A stretch of DNA of 64,000 bases from Hymenobacter piscis (GTDB lineage: Bacteria; Bacteroidota; Bacteroidia; Cytophagales; Hymenobacteraceae): NCBI RefSeq assembly GCF_018760735.1, contig NZ_JAHHZN010000009.1:1-64000 (forward strand), given 5' to 3'. Numbering within the stretch: the stretch's first letter is position 1; the number at the start of each line of letters is the position of its first letter. A program made the position numbers and the translations under genes. The notes beneath the pieces are model-generated. The model was given only the letters and a program-made list of their open reading frames with translations. It had not been told where the DNA came from and did no database searches. Below are positions 35,299 to 42,840 of the stretch, piece after piece.

Positions 35299-36006
35299 TC
35301 AGGCAGTGGGTTCCTCGTGGCTGACGACCGGCTGCTGGCCGGCCAGGTTGCTCAGGTAGTGGCGCACGACCAGGGCAATGCTGGCGTACGACTCATCGAG
35401 CACGCTCAGCGCCTCCTGGGGCGACATCCAGCGCACGTCCTCGATGTATTCTTCGGCCTGGGGCTTCATGAGCGAGTCGTCGAGGCAGCGCATGGTGTAC
35501 CAGTTCGTTTTTTTCAGGATTTTATTGCCGTTGTAGGCGTAAGAGTGCCAAGTGCTGGGCAGCTTGTCGCCCAGCTCAATCTGCACGCTGCACTCCTCCT
35601 CCACTTCGCGCAGGGCGCCCAGGGCCGGGTCCTCATCCTTCTTGAGCTTGCCCTTGGGCAAATCCCACTTGCCGAGACGGAAAATCATCAGCACCATGCC
35701 GTCCTTTTCCACCAGGCCGCCGGCGGCTTTCACAATGCGGAACTGGTCTTTGAGGTGCAGAATCAGACGTTTCTTTTTGCGGGCCAGCAGGGTGAGCGAA
35801 GTCAGTTTTTTCAGCTTTTTCACCTCCATCAGGCGCAGCAGCCGGTCCACAAACACGTCCGTTACGTCGCGCACCAGCACGTCGCCTACCAGATCCTTGG
35901 AGATAAACTCATCCTCCGGATTCAGAATCAGGTCGTACTTATGCTTGTAAATCTTTTCGCTGTTTTTTTTGATAATCAGCGGAATATCGTTGATGAAAAC
36001 GTTCAT
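35299..36006 (-). CDS. Nudix-domain protein with altered Nudix box (235 aa)
   Basis: The ATG at 36006 (MNVFINDIPLIIKK) is preferred over an upstream in-frame start at 36060. Residues 1-95 are a charged, Lys-rich N-terminal domain typical of a Bacteroidota Nudix class. The Nudix box reads KGKLKKDEDPALGALREVEEECSV: the REUxEE core is intact, but the glycine of the usual EExGU end is serine. Magnesium-binding glutamates remain, so activity is likely. The substrate is unknown. Confidence 0.82.
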   Translation of the reverse strand: MNVFINDIPLIIKKNSEKIYKHKYDLILNPEDEFISKDLVGDVLVRDVTDVFVDRLLRLMEVKKLKKLTSLTLLARKKKRLILHLKDQFRIVKAAGGLVEKDGMVLMIFRLGKWDLPKGKLKKDEDPALGALREVEEECSVQIELGDKLPSTWHSYAYNGNKILKKTNWYTMRCLDDSLMKPQAEEYIEDVRWMSPQEALSVLDESYASIALVVRHYLSNLAGQQPVVSHEEPTA

Positions 36007-36120
36007 CGCGGGGTAATCTGGGGAACAGAATGGGGACCGAAGCGGACTGCCGTAAAGCACAGCATATTTCCCCGAAAACGAAAGCCCCCGGGGTCGGGCA
36101 AGATACGGGATGTGGGCCGT

Positions 36121-36299
36121 TGTGTTGTGAGAAGGTGAAATGGTGAGATGGTGAGGGGGCTTGTGGTGAAATGGTGAGATAGTGAAATGGTGAGTTTGAT
36201 GTTCGTGGTTCCTGACTGCGCAGACTGCGCCGCAAAGCCCAGTAGAACATCAACTCACCATTTCACTATCTCACTATTTCACCACAAGCCACCTCACCC
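36121..36299. repeat. Octamer-word palindrome between divergent Nudix and phosphodiesterase genes
   Basis: Arms of about 45 bases (36158-36203 with 36246-36290) are complementary except for one mismatch and one extra base. They are built from GTGAAATG/GTGAGATA-type octamers beginning GGCTTGTGGTGAAATGG. The spacer (42 bases) contains CTGACTGCGCAGACTGCGC. Further words occur left of the arm (36127-36155). Confidence 0.88.
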
Positions 36300-36301
36300 C
36301 G

Positions 36302-36309
36302 TACCTTCG
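36302..36309 (+). promoter_or_regulatory. Promoter -7 box TACCTTCG, leaderless configuration, phosphodiesterase gene
   Basis: TAnnTTYG ending four bases before the ATG at 36314 and starting just after the octamer palindrome. It predicts transcription from the start codon itself. Confidence 0.6.
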
Positions 36310-36313
36310 TCGT

Positions 36314-36820
36314 ATGAAGAAAATAGGCCTGCTCTCCGACACCCACGGCTACCTGGATGCGCGCATTTGCCACCACCTGCGCGACTGCGACGAAATCTGG
36401 CACGCCGGCGACTTCGGTACGGCGGCCGTGGTGGAAGAGCTGGCGGCGCTGGCGCCCCTGCGCGGCGTGTACGGCAACATCGACGGGCACGACGTGCGCC
36501 TGACCCAGCCCCTGGTGCAGCACTTCGAGGTGGAGGGCCTGCGCGTGCTCATGACCCATATCGGGGGGTACCCGGGCCACTACAGCCCCGCCGCCCGCGC
36601 CCTGGTGGCCGAGCACCGGCCCGGCCTGTTCATCAGCGGCCACTCCCACATTCTGAAAGTAATGCCTGATCCGGCCCGGCAACTGCTGCACCTGAATCCT
36701 GGCGCGGCCGGCCGCCACGGTTTTCACAAGGTGCGCACCCTGCTCCGGTTCGAGGTAGCAAACGGCCGGGTACAGCACCTGCAGGCCGTGGAGCTGGGCC
36801 CCCGCGGGGCGGCCGAGTGA
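36314..36820 (+). CDS. YfcE/MJ0936-type metallophosphodiesterase (168 aa)
   Basis: Calcineurin-like motifs in the short YfcE order: LLSDTHGY, IWHAGDF, VYGNIDGHD, LMTHIGG, ISGHSHI, and LNPGAAG. Length is typical (about 165). These two-metal enzymes hydrolyse phosphodiesters; the physiological substrate of most is unknown. It is followed by a degenerate palindromic element. Confidence 0.92.
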   Translation: MKKIGLLSDTHGYLDARICHHLRDCDEIWHAGDFGTAAVVEELAALAPLRGVYGNIDGHDVRLTQPLVQHFEVEGLRVLMTHIGGYPGHYSPAARALVAEHRPGLFISGHSHILKVMPDPARQLLHLNPGAAGRHGFHKVRTLLRFEVANGRVQHLQAVELGPRGAAE

Positions 36821-37132
36821 GCGGGATGGATGAGTGTGTTTGTTATCGTGGGGCGCAGCCGAAGCAATGCGTCCTGCCCGAAGAGCAACCCCCTGAAGAA
36901 GTGCAACGCCCCCTGGCCTGAGGATACCTTAGGCCTTTGAACAGGTCAAAGGTTAGCAGACGCTGAAGCACGGATTGCTTCGGCTACGCCTCGCAATGAC
37001 AAACCCAGTACCCATTCACCGACTCGCTGCAACAAAAAAAAGTGCCCTTCCCGGGGGGGGAAAGACACTTTTGTGAGGGCTGACTTAAAAACCCACCGAC
37101 GCCGGGACGGGGTAAGCCAGGGGAAGCGCTAC
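36821..37132. repeat. Intergenic region with degenerate GTCATTGCGAGG-type palindrome (inner family C)
   Basis: No gene in this 312-base gap. A right arm reads CGGATTGCTTCGGCTACGCC then TCGCAATGACAAA (36971-37003). A decayed left counterpart is at about 36839-36874 (GTTATCGTGGGGCGCAGCCG, then AAGCAATGCGTCC). An imperfect hairpin with an A-run (37038-37072) is the likely minus-strand terminator of the 56-residue gene. Confidence 0.7.
37038..37072 (-). terminator. Likely terminator of the 56-residue gene
   Basis: AAAAGTG (37038-37044) pairs with CACTTTT (37066-37072), with CCCTTCCC/GGGGGAAAG inside, and eight T follow on the minus strand. Some internal mismatches. Confidence 0.6.
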
Positions 37133-37303
37133 TTAAGCAGCAGCTTCGGTTTTGGCTTCGCTCTTACCGAAGCGGGTCTTCAGTTCGTCGAGGTCCACGT
37201 TCTTGAGAACGGGGGTCAGGAGGAGTTGCTTGATGATGCGCTGCTTGTTGTTGGCGCGAGCAATGTTTTTGCGGTGCTTCCGCTTCAGACGGGTAACGCT
37301 CAT
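37133..37303 (-). CDS. Small basic hypothetical protein (56 aa)
   Basis: The ATG at 37303 begins MSVTRLKRKHRKNIARANNKQR, a strongly basic helix, followed by a hydrophobic/acidic amphipathic segment (LLTPVLKNVDLDELKTRFG) and an Ala-rich end. The basic N-terminus suggests nucleic-acid or ribosome binding. It has an exact promoter box (TACTTTTG, 37342-37349) and a terminator, so it looks like a real monocistronic gene. No family name can be given. Confidence 0.75.
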   Translation of the reverse strand: MSVTRLKRKHRKNIARANNKQRIIKQLLLTPVLKNVDLDELKTRFGKSEAKTEAAA

Positions 37304-37341
37304 TTTTCCGGGTCGGTTAAAGTCTTTCTGTAAATGAGGGG

Positions 37342-37349
37342 CAAAAGTA
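37342..37349 (-). promoter_or_regulatory. Promoter -7 box TACTTTTG for the 56-residue gene
   Basis: Exact TAnnTTTG on the minus strand, 38 bases before the ATG. Confidence 0.6.
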
Positions 37350-37403
37350 ACGACTAATTTTGACACCGGGAAACCTTTCCCGATTTTCTGCCTTCTTTCG
37401 CCC

Positions 37404-38429
37404 ATGACAAACTCCGTAATCGACCTGCGCTCCGATACCGTTACCCGCCCCACCCCGGCCATGCGGGAGGCCATGTTCCGCGCCTCCGTCGGCGACGACG
37501 TGTACGAGGAAGACCCCACCGTACGGGCCCTGGAACACGAAACGGCCGCCCGGTTCGGCCTCGAAGCCGGCCTGTTCTGCCCCTCCGGCACCATGACCAA
37601 CCAGATTGCCATCAAGGCCCACACCGAGCCCATGAGCGAGGTCATCTGCGAGCAGACGTCCCACATTTATTTGTGGGAAGTGGGCGGCATTGCCTTCCAC
37701 TCGGGCGCTTCGGTGGCCCTGCTGGCCGGCGACCGGGGCCGCCTGACGGCGGCGCAGGTGGAAGCCGCCATCCGGCCCGAGAACGTGCACTACCCCATCA
37801 CCCGCCTCATCTCGCTCGAAAACACCCACAACCGCGGCGGCGGCAGCTGCTACGCTTTCCCGGAGCTCGAAGCCCTGGCCGAGGTAGCCCGCCGCCACCG
37901 CCTGCCCCTGCACCTCGACGGAGCCCGGGTGTTCAACGCGCTGGTGGCCACGGGCCAGGACGGGCGCGAATACGGCCGCCTGTTCGATACCGTTTCGGTG
38001 TGCCTGAGCAAGGGCCTGGGCGCGCCGGTGGGCTCGGTGCTGCTGGGCAGCCGGGCCTTCATCCAGAAAACCAAACGCATCCGCAAAGTGATGGGCGGGG
38101 GCATGCGCCAGGCTGGCTACCTGGCCGCCGCCGGCCTTCACGCCCTGGAGCACCACGTAGAGCGCCTCGCCGATGACCACCGCCGGGCCCGGGAGCTGGG
38201 TGCTATGCTGGCCGCCCGCCCCTACGTGGCCGAGGTGCTGCCCGTGGAAACCAACCTCGTTATCTTCCGCCTCCACGAGAGCCAGCCGGCCGAGCCGTTT
38301 CTGGCCCACCTGGAGCAGCACGGCATCCGGGCCTCCTCGTTCGGCCCCCAGCTAATCCGGTTCGTGACCCACCTCGACGTGGACGACGCCATGCTCCCGC
38401 GCATCGGGGCGGCGCTGCAGGCCCTGTAA
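37404..38429 (+). CDS. Low-specificity L-threonine aldolase (341 aa)
   Basis: Fold-type I PLP enzyme of the LtaE family. Motifs: [18 protein letters not shown] at the start, [11 protein letters not shown], the PLP pocket [29 protein letters not shown] and the Schiff-base lysine in [12 protein letters not shown] (near 203). It cleaves L-threonine or allo-threonine to glycine and acetaldehyde. TTCTTTCG, one mismatch from the promoter box, ends three bases before the ATG. Confidence 0.93.
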   Translation: MTNSVIDLRSDTVTRPTPAMREAMFRASVGDDVYEEDPTVRALEHETAARFGLEAGLFCPSGTMTNQIAIKAHTEPMSEVICEQTSHIYLWEVGGIAFHSGASVALLAGDRGRLTAAQVEAAIRPENVHYPITRLISLENTHNRGGGSCYAFPELEALAEVARRHRLPLHLDGARVFNALVATGQDGREYGRLFDTVSVCLSKGLGAPVGSVLLGSRAFIQKTKRIRKVMGGGMRQAGYLAAAGLHALEHHVERLADDHRRARELGAMLAARPYVAEVLPVETNLVIFRLHESQPAEPFLAHLEQHGIRASSFGPQLIRFVTHLDVDDAMLPRIGAALQAL

Positions 38430-38512
38430 ACGGTACGCAAAGCTCGGCTCCGGCTGGGCTTTGTGCCGCCGATTCGCGTCATTTACCGCATCCGCCGCTT
38501 TTCACTCTTCGC

Positions 38513-39775
38513 ATGGAATTATACAATACCCTCACCATCCTGCTCGTAGTAGCCGCCATTTTCGGCTACATCAACCACCGCTTCCTGCGCCTGCCCTCCA
38601 CCATCGGCCTCATGATTCTGGCCCTGGTATCCTCGCTCACGGCCATTGCCCTGGGCCGGCTGGGCGTAACCTGGGTACTGAAGGCCAGCGTGTTAGTACG
38701 CGGCATCAACTTTCATGATGTGCTCATGGATGTGATGCTGAGCTTTCTGCTTTTCGCCGGCGCCCTGCACGTAGACGTGCGCACCCTGGGCAAGGAGCGC
38801 GGCCCGGTGGCGGCCATGGCCGTGGTGGGCACCCTGCTTTCCACCTTCATCGTGGCCGTCAGCGCGTATTACGTGATGCCGCTGCTCCACGTGCCGATGC
38901 CCTTCATTTATTGCCTGCTGTTCGGGGCCCTGATTTCGCCCACCGACCCCATTGCCGTGTTGGGCATTCTCAAGCAGGCGCGCATCAGCAAAAGCCTGGA
39001 AATCAAAATCGTGGGCGAATCCCTGTTCAACGACGGCATTGCCGTAGTGGTGTTCGCCAGTCTGTACAAGATAGCCCTGTCGGGGGCCGACCAGGCCACG
39101 GCTTCCATGGTGGGCAGCCTGTTTTTGCAGGAAGCCGTGGGCGGCATCATCCTGGGCTGCATCCTGGGGTATGCGGCGTACTGGGCCCTGCGCACCATCG
39201 ATAACTATCAGGTGGAAGTGCTCATCACCCTGGCCCTGGTGATGGGGGGCACGGCCCTGGCCGCGCAGTGGCATACCTCGGGCCCGCTGGCCATTGTGGT
39301 AGCGGGCCTGATTGTGGGCTACAAAGGCCGGCAGAAGGGCATGTCGGATCTGACCCGGGAGTACGTGGACAAGTTCTGGGAAATGCTCGATGAGATTCTG
39401 AACGCGGTGCTGTTCGTGCTCATCGGGCTGGAAATGCTGATTCTCGACATCAGTACCAGCGTACTGCTGGTAGGCGGCGTGTTCATCGTCATTACCCTGC
39501 TGGCCCGCCTTACAGCCACGGCCCTGCCCCTGAGCCTGCTCCGGCGCTACTCCGATTTCAACGCCCCCACCCTGCGCGTGCTGGTGTGGGGCGGCCTGCG
39601 GGGCGGCATCTCGGTGGCCCTGGCGTTGTCGTTGCCCGAGTCTCCCTCGCGGACGCTGATTGTGGGCGTAACCTACGTCATCGTCGTGTTCAGCATCATC
39701 GTGCAGGGCCTCACCATTGGCCCCCTGGTCAAAAAGCTGGGACTCAGCACGGAATCGGAACCGGGGATGCACTAG
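38513..39775 (+). CDS. CPA1-family Na+/H+ antiporter, NhaP-like (420 aa)
   Basis: About twelve transmembrane segments with the CPA1 ion-site motifs [13 protein letters not shown] and [15 protein letters not shown], plus [18 protein letters not shown] near the C-terminus. The cytoplasmic tail is short, unlike the long RCK- or CNMP-bearing types. It exchanges cytoplasmic Na+ (or K+) for protons. The next gene (DNA glycosylase) starts 16 bases after the stop and may be co-transcribed. Confidence 0.92.
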   Translation: MELYNTLTILLVVAAIFGYINHRFLRLPSTIGLMILALVSSLTAIALGRLGVTWVLKASVLVRGINFHDVLMDVMLSFLLFAGALHVDVRTLGKERGPVAAMAVVGTLLSTFIVAVSAYYVMPLLHVPMPFIYCLLFGALISPTDPIAVLGILKQARISKSLEIKIVGESLFNDGIAVVVFASLYKIALSGADQATASMVGSLFLQEAVGGIILGCILGYAAYWALRTIDNYQVEVLITLALVMGGTALAAQWHTSGPLAIVVAGLIVGYKGRQKGMSDLTREYVDKFWEMLDEILNAVLFVLIGLEMLILDISTSVLLVGGVFIVITLLARLTATALPLSLLRRYSDFNAPTLRVLVWGGLRGGISVALALSLPESPSRTLIVGVTYVIVVFSIIVQGLTIGPLVKKLGLSTESEPGMH

Positions 39776-39790
39776 GTTTTTTTAGCTAGT

Positions 39791-40429
39791 ATGCCCATGT
39801 CTGCTCCTGATGCTGATGCTACCGCCCTCGAAGCGGCCCTGCGCCATTTGCGCGCCGCCGACCCGGTGCTGGCCCGCCTGATTGCCGCCGGCCGGCCCAT
39901 CGCGCCGGCCGCCCACGAAGACCTGTACCTGGGCCTGCTGCGCGCCATCGTGAGCCAGCAGATTTCCACCAAGGCGGCGGCGGCCATCTGGCGGCGGTTC
40001 CAGGCCCTGTTCGGCCCCGAGGGTTATCCTGAGCCGGCGGCGCTGCGGGCCTTCTCGGATGAGGAGCTGCGCGCGGCCGGCCTCTCCTACCAGAAAGCGG
40101 GCTATCTGCGCGCCATTGCCGATTTCGCCCTCCAGGACCAGCTCGACCACGCCCAGCTCAGCCAGCTCAACGAGGAGGAACTGACCCGGCACCTGACCCG
40201 CATTAAGGGCGTCGGCCGCTGGACGGCCCAGATGCTGTGCATGTTTGCCCTCGATATGCCCGATGTGTTCCCGGAAGGCGACCTGGGCATCCAGAACGCC
40301 ATGCGCCGCCACTACGGCCTGGAGGAAACCGGCCGCGCCCTGCTCCGCCGCATGACGGAGCTGGCCGAGCCCTGGCGCCCCCACCGCACCCTGGCCAGCA
40401 AGTACCTCTGGCAGTCGTTGGACGGCTGA
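39791..40429 (+). CDS. AlkA-type DNA-3-methyladenine glycosylase, HhH-GPD family (212 aa)
   Basis: The HhH-GPD core reads LTRIKGVGRWTAQMLCMFALDMPDVFPEGDLGIQ, including the catalytic aspartate of the EGDLG segment. The N-terminal part (LLRAIVSQQISTKAAAAIW) is the standard helical region. It lacks the N-terminal beta domain of E. coli AlkA, so it is of the short type. It excises alkylated bases in base-excision repair. The stop TGA opens into a TTGGTTG heptamer array. An ATG at 39797 is an equally good start. Confidence 0.9.
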   Translation: MPMSAPDADATALEAALRHLRAADPVLARLIAAGRPIAPAAHEDLYLGLLRAIVSQQISTKAAAAIWRRFQALFGPEGYPEPAALRAFSDEELRAAGLSYQKAGYLRAIADFALQDQLDHAQLSQLNEEELTRHLTRIKGVGRWTAQMLCMFALDMPDVFPEGDLGIQNAMRRHYGLEETGRALLRRMTELAEPWRPHRTLASKYLWQSLDG

Positions 40430-40627
40430 GTTGGTTGTTGGTTGTTGGTTGTTAGAGAAAAGGAACGTCATGCTGAGCGCAGCCGAAGCATCTCGCGTGC
40501 TGGTGGTGCCCCAGTAATTCCGATGTCAGCACGCGAGATTCCTCGGCTTCGCTCGGAATGACGTTCTTCTGACAACCGACAACTATCAACCGACAACTAT
40601 CAACCGACAACCAAAAACCCCGAACGC
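40430..40627. repeat. TTGGTTG array, family-B palindrome and CAACCGA/CAACTAT heptamers
   Basis: TTGGTTG heptamers (40431-40455) start at the glycosylase stop. Inner arms 40462-40502 and 40527-40568 (AACGTCAT, CATCTCGCGTGCTG and near-complements) pair with several mismatches. AACCGAC/AACTATC heptamers then fill 40571-40610, just before the promoter and start of the YfcC gene. Confidence 0.85.
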
Positions 40628-40628
40628 C

Positions 40629-40636
40629 TACCTTCG
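40629..40636 (+). promoter_or_regulatory. Promoter -7 box TACCTTCG, leaderless configuration, YfcC gene
   Basis: TAnnTTYG ending four bases before the ATG at 40641, directly right of the heptamer cassette. Confidence 0.6.
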
Positions 40637-40640
40637 CGGG

Positions 40641-41987
40641 ATGAAGACGATTCGCTTTCCGCATCCGCTGGTTTTGCTGGTGGGGTTTATTCTGCTGGCC
40701 TGCCTGTTGAGCTATGTGCTGCCGGCCGGCGTATTTGAGCGCCACCCCGACGTGGCCACCGGCCGCGACGTGGTGGTGGCCGGCTCCTACCACCGCGTGC
40801 CCGCCACGCCCGTCAGCCCCCTGCAGGCCCTGGTCGACATTCCGAAGGGCCTCATCGATGCCGCCGCCGTCATTTTCCTGGTGTTTCTGGCCGGGGGCGC
40901 CTTTACCGTCGTGGACCTGACCGGGGCCCTGCGCCGGGGCGTGGACTGGCTGCTGGAGAAGTTCCGGGGCCGGGAGGCGGTGGTGATTCCCATCATCTCG
41001 GTGCTGTTTGCCACCATGGGCGCGCTGGAGAACATGCAGGAGGAAATCGTGCCCCTGGTGCCCGTGCTGCTGATTCTGATGCGGCGCATCGGCTACCCCA
41101 CCATCACGGCGGCGGCCGTCAGCATCGGTTCGGCGGCGGTGGGCGCGGCGTTCAGCCCGCTCAACCCGTTTCAGGTGGGCATTGCCCAGAAGCTGGCCCA
41201 GCTGCCCCTGCTGTCGGGCGGCGGCTTCCGGCTGGTGTTCCTGCTGCTGGCCCTGCTCCTCTGGATTGGCGGCACCGTCCGCCACGCCCAGAAGCACCGC
41301 GTAGCGCCCGAATCGTCCGTTTCCGCCGACCCTGGGGCACTGGCCCCGGGCCGCAACCACGGCCTCGTGCTGGCCCTGCTGTTCGGGGGCTTTGCCTTCT
41401 TCGCCTACGGGGTGCTCAAGCTGGGCTGGGAGTTCGAGCAGATGGCGGCCCTGTTTTTCACCCTGGGCATCGTGGCCGGCCTGGTGGGCGGCCTGGGCCT
41501 CACCGGCACGGCCGAGGGCTTCATTGCCGGCTTCCGCGACATTGCCTTTTCGGCTTTGCTCATCGGGTTTGCCCGCGCCATTTTTGTAGTGCTGGAGCAG
41601 GGGCAGATCGTAGATACCATCGTCAACAGCCTCTCGGCCCCGCTGGCGGGCCTGCCGGCCTGGGTGGCGGCCCTGGGCATGATGGGCGTGCACACGGCCC
41701 TGCACCTGCCCGTACCCAGCGTGAGCGGTCAAGCCGTGCTCACCATGCCTCTGCTGGTGCCCCTCTCCGACCTCATCGGCCTCTCCCGCCAGGTCACGGT
41801 GCTGGCCTACCAGTACGGAGCCGGCCTCTGCGAGCTGATTACGCCCACCAACGGCGCCCTGATGGCCATTGTAGCCGCCTGCGGGGTGCGCTTCGATGAG
41901 TGGTGGAAGTTCGTGCTGCCCCTCTACCTCATCCTGCTCGCCCTGAGCGCCGCCGCCGTCGTCATCGGCATTGCAGTGGGCGTGTAG
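40641..41987 (+). CDS. YfcC/DcuC-family membrane carrier (448 aa)
   Basis: About twelve hydrophobic segments; the opening HPLVLLVGFILLACLLSYVLPAGVFERH and the IPKGLIDAAAVIFLVFLAGGAF block match the YfcC (DcuC/ArcD-like C4-dicarboxylate or amino-acid carrier) family. The GSAAVGAAFSPLNPFQVGIAQ and LITPTNGALMAIVAACGV segments are the re-entrant-loop-type motifs of the ion-transporter superfamily. Substrate is uncertain: dicarboxylates, amino acids and short peptides are all known for relatives. Confidence 0.87.
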   Translation: MKTIRFPHPLVLLVGFILLACLLSYVLPAGVFERHPDVATGRDVVVAGSYHRVPATPVSPLQALVDIPKGLIDAAAVIFLVFLAGGAFTVVDLTGALRRGVDWLLEKFRGREAVVIPIISVLFATMGALENMQEEIVPLVPVLLILMRRIGYPTITAAAVSIGSAAVGAAFSPLNPFQVGIAQKLAQLPLLSGGGFRLVFLLLALLLWIGGTVRHAQKHRVAPESSVSADPGALAPGRNHGLVLALLFGGFAFFAYGVLKLGWEFEQMAALFFTLGIVAGLVGGLGLTGTAEGFIAGFRDIAFSALLIGFARAIFVVLEQGQIVDTIVNSLSAPLAGLPAWVAALGMMGVHTALHLPVPSVSGQAVLTMPLLVPLSDLIGLSRQVTVLAYQYGAGLCELITPTNGALMAIVAACGVRFDEWWKFVLPLYLILLALSAAAVVIGIAVGV

Positions 41988-42223
41988 TAAGGCGGTGAAG
42001 GAGTGAACTGGGGAATGAGTGAGCCGGATTGTCATTGCGAGGAGGCACGACGAAGCAATCCATCCTTCACGAAGTACTCAACTTTACCCTACGCAAAAGC
42101 CCCTGACGTGCGCACGTCAGGGGCTTTGCGTTTACTCAGGGTTTGGCACTGCGTGAAGAACGGATTGCTGCGCTTCGCTCGCAATGACAGCAACCTCACT
42201 CCTTCCCCACTTCACTCCTTCAC
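41988..42223. repeat. Intergenic cassette with family-C palindrome and central hairpin
   Basis: Left words (GGCGGTGAAGGAGTGAAC, GAATGAGTGAG) begin at the YfcC stop. The inner arms are 42030-42061 (TGTCATTGCGAGGAGG start) and 42162-42189. At the centre a perfect 16-bp stem (42096-42111 with 42112-42127, AGCCCCTGACGTGC) may act as a terminator for both converging genes. Inverted words (CACTCC, CACTTCACTCCTTCACTCACTCC) run into the stop codon of the 129-residue gene. Confidence 0.85.
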
Positions 42224-42613
42224 TCACTCCCCCACCAACTCGTCCAACTCAAACACCTGTTTCAGCTTGCGTTTTTTCTCGACTAGCTGGAAGCGGAAGG
42301 TGTCGGTGGCTTCGTGAAAGTACACGTCGGAAATCAGGCCCTGGTGGAGCGGGGGCGCGGCCGTGCGCACCTGGTCGCCGAAGCTGAAGGCGGGCTTCTG
42401 GTAGAGCTCCTTGAACAGCTCGGGGCTCACCAGAAACTGCTGCTCATCGTAGCGCAGGCTGATCCAGTCGTCGGTTTCGTCAATCTTTTCGAACACCTTG
42501 CCCACCGGCTCCAGCCATTCAAAGGAACGGCGGTTGGCGGGGTGGATGTAGCGGTAGCCATAATCGGGCGTCCAGCTGTAGAGGCCGAACACGACGGGTT
42601 TGGGTCGGGGCAC
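42224..42613 (-). CDS. Uncharacterised Bacteroidota protein (129 aa)
   Basis: Starts at GTG 42613 (MPRPKPVVFGLYSWTPDYGYRYIHPANR); no in-frame ATG is available nearby. It is a soluble protein rich in aromatic residues, with the patterns GLYSWTPDYG, YIHP and WISLRYDEQQFLVSPE, and resembles a small conserved Bacteroidota family without known function. Its TGA stop is part of the octamer words of the preceding cassette. Confidence 0.7.
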   Translation of the reverse strand: MPRPKPVVFGLYSWTPDYGYRYIHPANRRSFEWLEPVGKVFEKIDETDDWISLRYDEQQFLVSPELFKELYQKPAFSFGDQVRTAAPPLHQGLISDVYFHEATDTFRFQLVEKKRKLKQVFELDELVGE

Positions 42614-42840
42614 GGAAGTGAATTTAGAAGGGTAAGACGTAGGGCCATAACTGCCGACAGGCCGGCCGGGTTCAGCGCAAAGCTACGCGGCGGGGCCCGG
42701 TTCGGCGCCCGGCCGACCGGCGGCTACGCCTGGCCAACTAACCTTCAGGCCCTTATCCGGGTTAGGAAAACCTTGCGCGCTTTCCCACAGTAAAGAAACC
42801 TCAGCCGTCGGGTTCCGGCGGCTGCTTTTTGTACAATTCC

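Noticed and set aside
40452..42035. 527-codon minus-strand frame opposite the YfcC carrier
   Set aside because: Gln/Gly/His-rich mirror of a hydrophobic membrane protein; not protein-like.
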